Positions 1-7,740 of a stretch of 11,287 nt of DNA are shown here, one piece after another. Both the position numbers and the translations under genes were made by a program. Position 1 is the stretch's first letter; every line of letters begins with the position of its first letter. The DNA comes from Phoronis ovalis. Its lineage: Eukaryota; Phoronida; Phoronidae. The notes below the pieces were generated by a model. That model was not told where the DNA came from. It worked only from the letters and a program-made list of their open reading frames with translations, and made no database searches. Where the stretch lies: assembly GCA_028565635.1 (NCBI GenBank), contig JAOXYB010054711.1:1-11287 (forward strand), in the 5' to 3' direction.

Positions 1-111
1 GGTTTCTGGCTTATAGCTGCGGTCATCAGACCAAATATGTATACCACGCTGAAGATTTCTTGAAGGAGCCGCAATGGTTTTGTTTTCAGGGGGCTGCGAT
101 AGCTCTTCCAT
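1..111 (-). CDS. N-terminus of an unidentified protein, runs off left edge
   Basis: On the minus strand an ATG at 111-109 opens a frame of 37 codons that is still open at the window edge. It begins MEELSQPPENKTIAAPSRN and continues through an IHIWSDD stretch. The start is favoured because its context is strong (A at -3, G at +4), there is an in-frame TAG 15 bases before it (126-124), and a TATA box and initiator lie at the right distance upstream. The visible part is polar, with no signal peptide or membrane segment. I do not recognise the family; the L-S-Q-P-P pattern is only faintly like short repeats in sperm THEG-type proteins, which is not enough to name it. Alternatively the exon could begin at 117 after an acceptor-like CAG. 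A short chance ORF is possible. Confidence 0.4.
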   Translation of the reverse strand, partial: MEELSQPPENKTIAAPSRNLQRGIHIWSDDRSYKPET

Positions 112-190
112 TCTAGCCTGCTAAGGAATCGCAATATTTCTTCCAGTAATAGGGGCAGGAGTCTTTTGCGATCTTATCTGATGGCTGTAA

Positions 191-230
191 ACTGAAAATT
201 TTCAGTGTTCAGTGTCCGGGTATATATAAA
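191..230 (-). promoter_or_regulatory. TATA box plus initiator for the minus-strand gene
   Basis: Read on the minus strand, TTTATATATA occupies 230-221 and a TCAGT initiator-like motif sits at 195-191. The predicted start base at 193 is about 31-33 bases from the TATA core, which is normal animal core-promoter spacing. The initiator lies inside a perfect 16-bp palindrome, actgaaaattttcagt, at 191-206. The resulting 5' UTR would be about 80 bases to the ATG at 111. Inverted CCAAT boxes upstream support this direction. The TATA run is nearly symmetric, so plus-strand firing cannot be excluded. Confidence 0.45.
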
Positions 231-291
231 GTGCGTCCGTACACTGCGTTTCCTAAGGATAGAAATGCCGAAATGCGTATCAATTACTTTG

Positions 292-485
292 ATTGGTCGA
301 TTTATTACGCGTAATAATTCCAGCTTTCTGATTGGTTGAAGTATAACGCGTAATAAATCGAATTATAACGCGTAATAAATCGAACTATTACGCGTAATAA
401 ATTGAACTATAACACGTAATAAATATAATTATTACGCGTTATAATAAGGATTTAGTGCTCTCTGATTGGTCAATTTATAACGCGT
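292..485 (-). repeat. Phased array of CCAAT and ACGCGT palindrome modules
   Basis: Six ACGCGT cores (starting at 307, 346, 368, 390, 434, 480) and one variant ACACGT (412) lie in A/T-rich flanks of the form TTATTACGCGTAATAA; the copy at 302-317 is a perfect 16-bp palindrome. From 346 to 434 the spacing is exactly 22 bp. Three of the cores (307, 346, 480) are each preceded by ATTGG (292, 331, 465) at exactly 15 bp start to start. On the minus strand these read as CCAAT boxes upstream of the TATA at 221-230, the nearest about 100 bases from the predicted start. This may be a proximal enhancer array, or a minisatellite that arrived with a mobile element. Confidence 0.85.
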
Positions 486-576
486 AATAGATATCAAAAC
501 AAACATAAGGATCGACTTATTACACATCCAACAGGAAACTAAAAATAATATGGTTTGATGCTCATAAGTAAGATCT

Positions 577-779
577 TTGTTTGCTGGGACCCCTGGGTTA
601 CGATGGACCTCGGGCTATTCATATGCAGACTTATGGGTAGTTTATGCCATCGAAGATATTACATTTGTCATCCGGATTCCAACAACCGTCGCCGTACCTT
701 ATTTCCGCAAGAATAACATACTATACTTCGGTCATAATGGTGAATTATTCTTAGCAACCAATATCATATCTGTCAATGC
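577..779. other. Non-repeat stretch inside a 138-codon ORF without support
   Basis: A plus-strand frame stays open from a TTG at 577 to 993, but there is no ATG start in good context, no recognisable domain, and the second half (780 onward) is repeat sequence. It may be a remnant of a mobile-element ORF. I do not call a gene here. Confidence 0.3.
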
Positions 780-1130
780 TCCCGATCTCGTCGGGAGTCT
801 CCCGATTCGGAGGCTCCCGAGCTCCCGATCCATATTAAAAATCTCCCGATTTCAAAATTTTCATGTTTCAAAATTTTTCGCGGCTCATATCACGGAAGTA
901 TACGAAGGAAGCCATATAACAGTCACCAAATTGGTGTGTGCAATAAATGACAATGACAGCAAATATTTTTTTTTGGAATTTTTAATGAAATAAGTTATAA
1001 AAAGTCAAAATAAAAATACATTGAATACTATCAAAGTAGTCCAAAATGGCTCAGAATGCATCAAATTAAGCCATTTTTTCAAAATTTAATGGGGAGCGTG
1101 CCGCCGGACCCCTAGCCTTTGGCACCTCCT
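780..1130 (+). repeat. Dispersed repeat with CTCCCGA motifs and a GC-rich end
   Basis: The stretch opens with repeated CTCCCGA words (five or more copies between 780 and 855), passes through an A/T-rich middle with a TGGCTCAGAATGCAT segment, and ends in GGGGAGCGTGCCGCCGGACCCCTAG near 1090-1115. This order of segments resembles a repeat I recall as widespread in molluscan and cnidarian genomes. The recognition is from memory; the internal CTCCCGA repetition is seen directly. No terminal repeats or target duplication were identified, so the element boundaries are approximate. Confidence 0.5.
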
Positions 1131-1325
1131 CTCTGTGAGGTCTATCTCTCAGGGACGTTAAAGAACGACTACTGACGTCGGTAATTGACCATCATCAGTT
1201 AGTCCTTCCTTTCCTTAATCATTCCTCCCCAACACTACCCGTGGCTGGAACTCCCTTTCGGTTGAGGACCGTCACGGATCACTTTCAAGGCCCACCTGCG
1301 CTCCTGTGACTATGTTACTGTATAA
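1131..1325 (-). repeat. Possible second dispersed repeat, A-rich tail on plus strand
   Basis: A stretch of higher GC than its surroundings contains a GGGACGTTAAAGAA segment and ends in an A-rich tract (TATAAAAAAACAAAAAAAAC). The composition break and the tail suggest a short interspersed element or the continuation of the preceding repeat. No clear RNA polymerase III A and B boxes were found in correct order, so a tRNA-derived SINE is not established. Confidence 0.3.
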
Positions 1326-1735
1326 AAAAACAAAAAAAACATATTGGACCACGTCAGCAGACGTCATTTTAATGAAATTGGTGTGATGCATGATCTTGCG
1401 CACAACCTATTAGTCAGACAAGACAAGACAAGCTACCGCGTCCTTGGGAAAATCTCCCTATCTGGCATTTTCCAAAGTTGACAGGTATTCAATAATCACA
1501 TACTCTTTAATAAGATTGATCAAAATACAAAATGTACCTAAGTTTTAGCAAACATGTCCAAAAAATACTTTTAGTAGACGTATACATGTATCAGGCGAAT
1601 CACAATTTAAATCAGATTTTTTTTTGATTATCGAACACTATTTTCGCGCAATGTTGGCTTTGAGCCAAGTTGATTGTAATGGTTCTTTTCGCTAAGTGGT
1701 TTTTAACAAGGGACGGAAAGGAGTTGCCGCATTTG
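1326..1735. other. No gene seen; short AGACA microsatellite
   Basis: No open frame of note on either strand. The only structure is three tandem AGACA units at 1416-1432 and a T-rich run near 1618-1625. Confidence 0.5.
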
Positions 1736-1876
1736 ATTGGCTAATCCACCAAGCTCTCGTCAAATTTCCGCCTGGAATTGGGAACAGTAGGGCAGAATAA
1801 ATTTGGTGCGTGCTCTGTTAGTCCATCAGACGCATAATTGCTATTACCAATTTAATAGTGGAATAATTCTAAGAAG
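1736..1876 (+). promoter_or_regulatory. Candidate plus-strand promoter and 5' UTR exon
   Basis: An inverted CCAAT box (ATTGG at 1736-1740) precedes a TATA-like GAATAAAT at about 1795 and an initiator-like TCAGAC with its A at 1828, giving about 31-32 bases from TATA-like core to start. A donor-like AAGAAG/GTAATA lies at 1876/1877. The spacing is coherent, but each motif is individually common in AT-rich DNA and there is no transcript support. Confidence 0.3.
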
Positions 1877-2144
1877 GTAATAGTATTTAATTAAATAATT
1901 TGTAAATAACTGTTTGTATTCTGCCTTTGCACTTATTAAACAAAAGCAACAGTTCATAAGATTTTTAACGTATAATTTAAGACAATTTTATAGATATCTA
2001 TATATTTTAAAACTTAAAATTTCATATTTGATAATTTTTAAATAAAAGTTGTAATATTCAATTTTTGTAAGATGAATTTACAATTGACTGTAACATAAGA
2101 ACATGCTAGCCTAGTTTTGTTTGTACATAATTTTATTATTTCAG

Positions 2145-2209
2145 AGAACAGTAACGACAATCTAGACAGCATGTTAGAACTGGCTATCTGCGTTTTTGCT
2201 GCTTTTCAG
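2145..2209 (+). other. Candidate short second exon with a hydrophobic start
   Basis: The exon would be bounded by a good acceptor (TTTTATTATTTCAG ending at 2144) and a donor (TTTTCAG/GTGATA at 2209/2210). The first ATG in it, at 2171, reads MLELAICVFAAFQ, which has a signal-peptide or membrane-anchor character. If spliced, it would continue an mRNA from the promoter candidate at 1736-1876. No downstream exon is recognisable; the following sequence is repeat DNA. Without splicing the frame ends at 2302 after 43 codons. No homology was recognised. Confidence 0.2.
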
Positions 2210-2339
2210 GTGATAACATGTTTCAGTTACTTTAAAAGATTTATACTGGGATTTTCCGTAAATAGCCCCCCGAAAACACATTCCGGAAAACTTCCTGCAT
2301 GATGAACGCCCCCGGGCGATGTTTCATCAACAATAATCA

Positions 2340-2459
2340 TGGCCGTCAGATGGGGGGGGGGGTGCGTTGGGTGCGAACGCACTCCCCTTTTGAAATTGGG
2401 GTAACCCATGTAATTCTCAAAACGACAAAAACGCACCCCCCTTTTGAAAAAGTGTCTAA
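2340..2459 (+). repeat. Dispersed repeat with paired CGCA-CCCC-TTTTGAAA words
   Basis: A G11 run (2352-2362) and GGTGCGTTGGGTGCG are followed by two near-identical words, CGCACTCCCCTTTTGAAA and CGCACCCCCCTTTTGAAA, about 45 bp apart. This combination resembles a small high-copy repeat I recall from molluscan genomes. The repeated words are seen directly; the family assignment is from memory. Short ORFs across it on both strands are products of the repeat. Confidence 0.5.
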
Positions 2460-2640
2460 CGGGCCTGAGGCCAACCTAACCAGCGTAGACTCGAACCGTC
2501 AATCCGCATTCGCGGACCTGTTTCCTACCATTCGAACCCATTTTCCGGATTTCGCACCAAAATTCCTGCTACTCGAACCGTCATTTCCGTAGAATCGCGT
2601 AAGTTGCCGGGAACTCGCACAGATTTCCGTAGACTCGGAC
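2460..2640. mobile_element. Single-ended copy of the MITE-like repeat found at 10839-10949
   Basis: Positions 2469-2503 match the 35-nt terminal arm of the foldback at 10839-10949, at 32 of 35 positions against the reverse complement of its right arm. The similarity continues through the ATTCGAACC-type segment to about 2535. Instead of an inverted second arm, the rest carries loosely repeated ACTCGAACCGTCATTTCCGTAGA-like words (2570-2590, 2622-2639). It is therefore a truncated, rearranged or related longer element. Its inner edge at about 2640 coincides with the point where GPCR homology stops. Confidence 0.55.
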
Positions 2641-2649
2641 AATTTCCTC

Positions 2650-3590
2650 CTTTTTTTGCTGCCTTTCGCAATTTTAACTGATTTCTTACAGTTTCTGGAC
2701 TTCGAATCATGTCATTTCTTTGGTGTCTGTTAACAGCACCATATGAGCAGGGTTCTTCTCTTTGTGTACTTGGCAACTGTTCCATGACGGCAATTTTTGT
2801 AGAATTTGGATTCTCTCTTTCGACAAGATTTATATCACCACTCTCATGTTTCTTGACTTTACTGGTTACATTTTTCGAAGTAGATGATCCCTGCGTTCCA
2901 GCATGTTCATTACGTAACGATTGGTGAACTTTATTATGCTGTTTTCGCAACTTGACTGCTATTGCAATATAAAAAACATACACTAAACAAAGCGGCAGAA
3001 AAGCGCAAACAATTATTACTATGTACCACAGGGTGACGTTGCTAGGTGCAGAATAGCAGTGTTTATAGCTTGCTACGCTATTAGAATATGAAATGGAATG
3101 CAGGAGAAAACCCAAATTAATACAGAGGTTATCACAGTGCAACGAAAGGTAACCATTGCGCCGTATTTTAACGAAAACAGTGTAGCAATAAATCGGTCAG
3201 TAGCTATTTGCGCATATGTAACTACAGTTATTATAGATGTTAATCCATCTAGAAAAAAAGGCAAAATGCATAAAGTGACTCCGTGTGCTGTCAAATGCAG
3301 ATTTTCATCCATCGAAAAGTTAGCTAAAGCTTCATGCAGCGTGTCCATGGGAATTGCCACTGCCCCAAAGAACAAATCCAAACTTGAAAGCGAAATAAAA
3401 TACAATCTTGTAACCTTGGTTAAAGAAACTTTCATTTCCTTTTGTGTCAGAGTTATAAGATTAATGATGTTGGATGCTATAATAACTAAGGCAATAATAG
3501 TTTTAACCAGTACAAATACACATGCAGGTGCAAACGGAAAAATTCTAATAACATTTTTGTTACAGTTCCAAGAGATGTGGAGTTTTCCAT
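2650..3590 (-). pseudogene. Class A GPCR, frame-broken and lacking TM6-TM7
   Basis: A rhodopsin-family receptor. The likely start is ATG 3590-3588, reading MENSTSLGTVTK, with an N-glycosylation site typical of receptor N-termini. The frame then breaks at an A5 run (3558-3554). TM1 has the conserved Asn (ASNIIN). TM2 reads SLSSLDLFFGAVAIP with Asp2.50. TM3 has Cys3.25, Asp3.32 and a DRF in place of DRY, exactly 24 residues after the Cys. TM4 has Trp4.50. A second break near 3090 separates TM4 from the extracellular Cys (KHCYS) and from TM5, which has Pro5.50 and Tyr5.58. A third loop of about 90 residues ends in LKLRKAAKK near 2652, where TM6 should begin, but repeat DNA follows. Asp3.32 hints at an aminergic receptor, weakly. 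The preserved 5' intron argues against a retrocopy. Both breaks are single missing bases, so sequencing error is an alternative, but it would not explain the missing TM6-7. Confidence 0.75.
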
Positions 3591-3918
3591 TATTTAAAAA
3601 CAAGCTTATACGGCTGCAAATTAATTAAAAACAACTTTTAAAATCAGTCTTCGGTTGTAATCGTGTCAATGACAATATTTCTTGTAGCAGGTCCCAAATC
3701 AGCCTGTAACATGACAGACATAAATAATTTAGCAAAAATAACTGTACGGTATATTATATATGATATTCTTTTCAAAAATTGACAAAATTCTAAAATTTAC
3801 ATGAGTTAAAATCATTTATTGCTCGTCTGTGAGATAATAATTATAAGTCTTTTTTTAATAAGAATTTTTTAAATTATTTTGTCTCTCAGTATATAAGAAA
3901 ATATATGGTTTTACTTAC
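3591..3918 (-). other. 5' UTR and first intron of the GPCR
   Basis: On the minus strand an intron runs from 3918 (AG/GTAAGT, a perfect match to the U1 consensus) to 3614 (TTTTTAATTAATTTGCAG), 305 bp with GT-AG ends. The second exon then has a 23-nt leader (3613-3591) before the ATG at 3590. The leader-splicing layout is what a working GPCR gene would show. Confidence 0.6.
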
Positions 3919-4060
3919 CTAAAATATGTGGCAGCAATTTACAATAGTAGTAACGCGTGTGCACAGTTACGCGACTGTTCTGTACCGGTGGAAACAGGTA
4001 TGTTTCTTATCAAGATGCTTAGTAAAATTATCTAATGAAACACTTTGATTGGCTGGTGGC
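3919..4060 (-). promoter_or_regulatory. GPCR first exon and probable promoter
   Basis: Sequence upstream of the donor at 3919 on the minus strand should be a non-coding first exon. A CCAAT box (ATTGG on plus, 4048-4052) lies about 130 bases from the donor, so transcription might start around 3970. No TATA box is evident; the exact start is not determinable. Confidence 0.35.
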
Positions 4061-4804
4061 TAATTAGTATCATTAAGTATCATTCTCACAGTAGTATCTT
4101 AAAACACAATAACAGCGTACCTGTACCAAGACTGTTATTGCAAGTATTATTAACGAGCACAAATTGAAGTGTCGCGAAGATTACCTGGCAAGCGACATAG
4201 AGTAAGTGCTTGAACAACGAATACATTATTATTGTTAATTGGAGGTCCTCTTAGTTTGAGACTCATCACCACATTAATTTGACACATATTATGTTCATAA
4301 CACCTGTTATAACGTAACATTTCTACATAGCCTCGCGGCTTGAATACAACTATAATATTTCAATCAATGTATAATTTCATAAAAACTAAAGATGTCAAAT
4401 ATCGAATTATTGTAAAAGTGCTTTTAGAGTAATATGTATCTTAAAAATCCTTTTACAGAGACCGTGCAATTATTATGACTTTTGAAAATATATCTTACTG
4501 TTAACTTTTAAAATTTATCTTTTGAAAGATATCTAAGTATGATATCAACTTAAGAGCTGTACTACGTTATTTAATTTACAAAAGTAGTGCATCAGATGTT
4601 AATTAGCAATCGTGCAACATTGAGATAATTCAGATATACCTATTAAGTACAGGTAAAGTATAGTTTATGTATAACATTGACCCAGATTACTTCCAACACA
4701 GCCAACTGGTGGGCATATTTGTTCATTAGAGGGCATGTCACGTTGCGTTAATAGCCACAAAGACGAAGCGTTTCTCATGTCTTGGACGATTCAAAGGTGC
4801 TTCT
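4061..4804. other. AT-rich stretch, no gene seen
   Basis: No frame above about 60 codons, no recognisable domain and no clear repeat arms. It could hold intergenic DNA or upstream regulatory sequence of the minus-strand GPCR. The last 100 bases may already belong to the following repeat. Confidence 0.5.
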
Positions 4805-5090
4805 AAGAAGGCCATAAAAATGGGTCCATTTTTCACAGAAATGTCCGTAAAGATTGGTTACTTTTCAACAAACCATAAAAATGGATGGGTACGTCACGAT
4901 TTTATTTAAAGGTAGCAATTTCAGAGACCTTTTCTGAGAAAAAACCTTAAAAATTGGTCCTTTTGTGACAGAAAACTCTAAAAATGGTCAAGGTCAATTT
5001 TTGAAACCAAAATCCCCAAAAATGGGTGGATATTTTGAGTTTGGGTTGCACATCCCTATCTAAAAATATGGTCAGTACTCCCCCGGGGGG
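4805..5090 (+). repeat. Dispersed repeat with CC-TAAAAATGG words
   Basis: The words CCATAAAAATGGG (4812), CCATAAAAATGG (4873), CCTTAAAAATTGGTCC (4945), CTCTAAAAATGG (4976) and CCCCAAAAATGGGTGG (5014) recur irregularly, and the block ends in GTACTCCCCCGGGGGG (5075-5090). Repeats of this wording are common in bivalve genomes as I recall them; the internal recurrence is visible directly. Degenerate internal tandem copies indicate age. No ORF is associated with it. Confidence 0.55.
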
Positions 5091-5738
5091 TAACGCATTA
5101 GACAGGACATACATTCATTTTGAATAAGAGTACCCACCAATACAGTGATAAACCAAATTATAATGCATGATGTATAATGTAAACAAAAACAATAATGTTA
5201 AAAAAAATATAATCCTACACATTGGATGGGCATTAGTCGGGGGCATTAGACATGACAAATGTTTTGCTTTGTTATGTTATATAAACGATAAAATATAGAT
5301 CATTTTCAATACACGAAAGTAAAATTTAGCTCCTCTTAGTTTGTTTTATCATAAAAAGCACTTATTTACAATGAAGCAGCTGCACGAAATGAGATACTTG
5401 ATGCTCCCTTGATCAGTTCACCTCTGTGACCAAAAGGTGTCTCAGATACCTGTTTGTTTCGCTCTGAATAACATTATGAGGCGTTAATAACAAACACTAC
5501 AAATGAATCCATTATTAATTCTGCCTGACCTGATTTGATTTTTTTAAATTTAAAAATACAGTTGAATGTAAGTGAGTTGTACGGCAGCAAGCGATCACCG
5601 ATCAATAACTAAGACCTGGATTTACTAAAAGGTATACAAATTACAGTTATCACGTATTATCATATCTGACAACATCCGACGAGATATAAATGGACGGTGT
5701 ATTTGACGAGTGCACCGTTGTTGTCAGGTCCCATGTTA
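5091..5738. other. AT-rich stretch, no gene seen
   Basis: No gene or RNA signature. Two related words, GCATTAGACAGGAC (5096) and GCATTAGACATGAC (5229), suggest further repeat material but are too short to classify. Confidence 0.45.
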
Positions 5739-6268
5739 GTCCTGGTTCATCACGTTCTGCACTAGCTCTTGATAATCTGACTTGTGAGCTGTGCGAACAG
5801 TCATGGAAACTTACATATAGCCAATTACAGTGAAAGTGCTCCAACTGCGAAATCTATGTAATTCCTATACACCGGATGAGTTCATGCGTCGCTCTCCAGA
5901 TACTCTCTCATTATCTAACTTCAATTCCACTACTCCCATCACCATTTGAAACTCCTGAATTCAGTTTTTACCTTGCAGTCAGCATGTTTTACCCTGGTCT
6001 CACACACCAACCAAGTTTCTTGGCAAGTACCCCTATCCCTCTGGGTGCCAACGCAGGAGTTGCAGATGGCCATAGAAGTAGTGGGAGTTGAAGTTGGATA
6101 ATCAGGGAGTATATCGACGGTGATATATGAACTCATTCGGAAGAAATTACATAGATTTCCAAGTTTGAGCACTTTCACTGTAAATGGCTATGTAAGTTTC
6201 CATGACTGTTCGCACAGCTCACAAGTCAGATTATCAAGAGCTAGTGCAGAACGTCATGAACCAGGACT
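5739..6268. mobile_element. Large foldback: inverted arms of about 217 bp, 96-bp loop
   Basis: The left arm (5739-5957) and right arm (6054-6268) are reverse complements. The outer 145 bp is about 90% identical, with a long nearly perfect run covering AGTTTCCATGACTGTTCGCA to the outer end. The inner 75 bp is nearer 78%. Both arms give the same peptide in one frame (SFHDCSHSSQVRLSRASAER), but this simply follows from the DNA identity; no protein family is recognised. No transposase is encoded. A foldback transposon, a MITE with long terminal inverted repeats, or a local inverted duplication would all fit. It lies just upstream of the TMEM45-like gene, so a transcript crossing it could form long double-stranded RNA. 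Confidence 0.8.
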
Positions 6269-6375
6269 GGTCCCGTGTATGTATGTAGTTTATACCCTAG
6301 AGTTGGACATCTATGAAGAGAATACAAACATATTCAAGTCATCAAATAAGAACCGCGGTAAAGAGTTACGTTGAA

Positions 6376-6543
6376 GTAAGTGTCAACCCAGTGAAAAATC
6401 ATTTTAAGAGCGAAGAGAAGGACCAATAAGACTATGAAAGCGGATATGAAAGTAGGGAGGGGAGGGGATGTTTTCAGAGATTTAAAATGTAATATATTTA
6501 TATTTTTCAGATTCTTGAAATTTACCTACCATAAAAGATTGCC
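6376..6543 (+). other. Probable last 5' intron and leader of the TMEM45-like gene
   Basis: An acceptor TTTATATTTTTCAG ends at 6510 and is followed by a 33-nt leader to the ATG. The nearest good donor upstream is TTGAA/GTAAGT at 6376, which would make a 135-bp intron. A longer intron using a GTAAGT inside the foldback arm (about 6192) or a more distant donor is also possible. The first exon and promoter are not identified. Confidence 0.4.
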
Positions 6544-7377
6544 ATGGGAACTTTTTTGGGTCATTTTCTCCCTGGAGCGTTCTTTATAGCCTTTTCACTA
6601 TGGTGGTTTGTTAATATATTTATCCGGTACACTCGACAACATTATGGAAAACTGTCATATACAGCCACATCTTCATACCCATGTCCTTGCTGCAGACAAT
6701 GTAAAGGTTGGCCTTTTGAAGGATTGTTAAAAGTAGTCGCTACAACCGTTGGAGCTATAGGAGAACTAGTTACTGGTTGGACGTCATCTGGACATTTTAT
6801 GATAAGCCATACCCAACATATCACAATGTTTTTGGCCTTTGGGTTGACTGGTTTCATAGACATTCTGTTATACTACCGATGTCCAATACCGAAGGGTTCG
6901 GGCTATGGTTCCTTTCTCATGGCGCTTACCGTAGAACTGTTATTGTTTTGTTTTCATTTACATGGACGCACGGACTTGGATACTCACTTGCACATGATGC
7001 TTGTATACACTCTCGCAGCCACTATAGTCATATATCTCATTGAAATGCTGAACAAGAAAAGTGCTTTTGCATCCTTAGCCAGGGCATGGGCTGTTTTTGT
7101 CCAAGGAACGTGGTTTATACAAATTGGATTCATTCTATACAATCCTATACCTGGTGCGGTAAAGTTGAATGAGCACGCTCCAGAATCCATTACGCAGGCC
7201 ACTATCTATTTTACCTGGCATATGATTGCGTCGTTCGTAATGTTCATTATGCTTGGTTTGTTTATTGAGTGCTGTTATCGTCGTTGTTGCACCTGCCGGT
7301 CGTCACCTAACAGTAATGATGACACTGTTAAGCAAAGTCTTATCGCAAATGAAGAAGATGGACTGGATACTGATTAG
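6544..7377 (+). CDS. TMEM45-family (DUF716) seven-helix membrane protein
   Basis: An intact 277-residue protein, the usual length for TMEM45A/TMEM45B. The start is favoured by a strong GCCATGG context and by the family N-terminus (GHFLPGAFFIAFSLWW, residues 6-21). Predicted helices are at about 8-28, 60-79, 92-111, 121-139, 148-168, 180-199 and 220-241. Family-like landmarks are the HITMFLAFGLTGFIDILLYY helix, the LLFCFHLHGRTDLDTHLHM segment (132-151), QGTWFIQIGFILYNP (187-201) and TWHM (224-227). A Cys-rich loop (PCPCCRQC, 46-53) follows TM1, and a Cys/Arg cluster after TM7 may be palmitoylated (inference). The acidic tail ends EEDGLDTD. The vertebrate proteins sit in endosomal, Golgi or related membranes and their molecular role is unclear. 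The whole coding region is one exon here. The ortholog (45A, 45B or an invertebrate-specific form) is not resolved. Confidence 0.93.
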   Translation: MGTFLGHFLPGAFFIAFSLWWFVNIFIRYTRQHYGKLSYTATSSYPCPCCRQCKGWPFEGLLKVVATTVGAIGELVTGWTSSGHFMISHTQHITMFLAFGLTGFIDILLYYRCPIPKGSGYGSFLMALTVELLLFCFHLHGRTDLDTHLHMMLVYTLAATIVIYLIEMLNKKSAFASLARAWAVFVQGTWFIQIGFILYNPIPGAVKLNEHAPESITQATIYFTWHMIASFVMFIMLGLFIECCYRRCCTCRSSPNSNDDTVKQSLIANEEDGLDTD

Positions 7378-7424
7378 GACTGTGAAATCAAAATGTCTCT
7401 GACTATTAGCCTGAGATCAAGAAC

Positions 7425-7740
7425 AATAAAAAATATTTACTCTGTATATCTAAATTCTTAGAACAATGCTTTAAAACATGTGGATTACTTTCATAAATTA
7501 TACCGAAAGTTGGCCCCACATAACAGCTATAGTGGGTAGTAGGTATGTAAGCGGAATAGTCTTGCATTGTAAAACAACTTTTTTTTCAAATTCTGATACA
7601 TTAATTATATATAATATGTCTGTAAAAGGTATTCCTTGCTACGTTTGAAAAGAAATAAACAATTAAATGAGGTAAAAAAATCCTCATTTTTCATGTCAGT
7701 GAACACAAATTAACCGTTGTGTAAGCTTTTTTGCAATAAA
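7425..7740 (+). terminator. 3' UTR with three polyadenylation signals
   Basis: AATAAA occurs at 7425-7430, 7654-7659 and 7735-7740, the first only 48 bases after the TMEM45-like stop. Either short or long 3' UTRs are possible. Because the region is AT-rich, the later two may be coincidental. Confidence 0.5.

Noticed and set aside
292-485. CRISPR-like array from the 22-bp periodic palindromes
   Set aside because: The units are contiguous without unique spacers, the setting is eukaryotic, and no cas genes are present.
577-993. 138-codon plus-strand ORF
   Set aside because: No ATG start in good context, no recognisable domain, and its second half lies in CTCCCGA repeat DNA.
2227-2592. Overlapping short ORFs on both strands
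   Set aside because: They lie inside repeat sequence with a G11 run and low-complexity words; the translations are Pro/His/Thr-rich artefacts.
3098-3628. 176-codon plus-strand ORF
   Set aside because: It is the complement of the GPCR, whose minus-strand frames carry the conserved receptor residues.
5650-6374. ORFs sharing SFHDCSHSSQVRLSRASAER on opposite strands
   Set aside because: The shared peptide follows from the inverted DNA repeat; upstream frames differ between the copies and no family is recognised.
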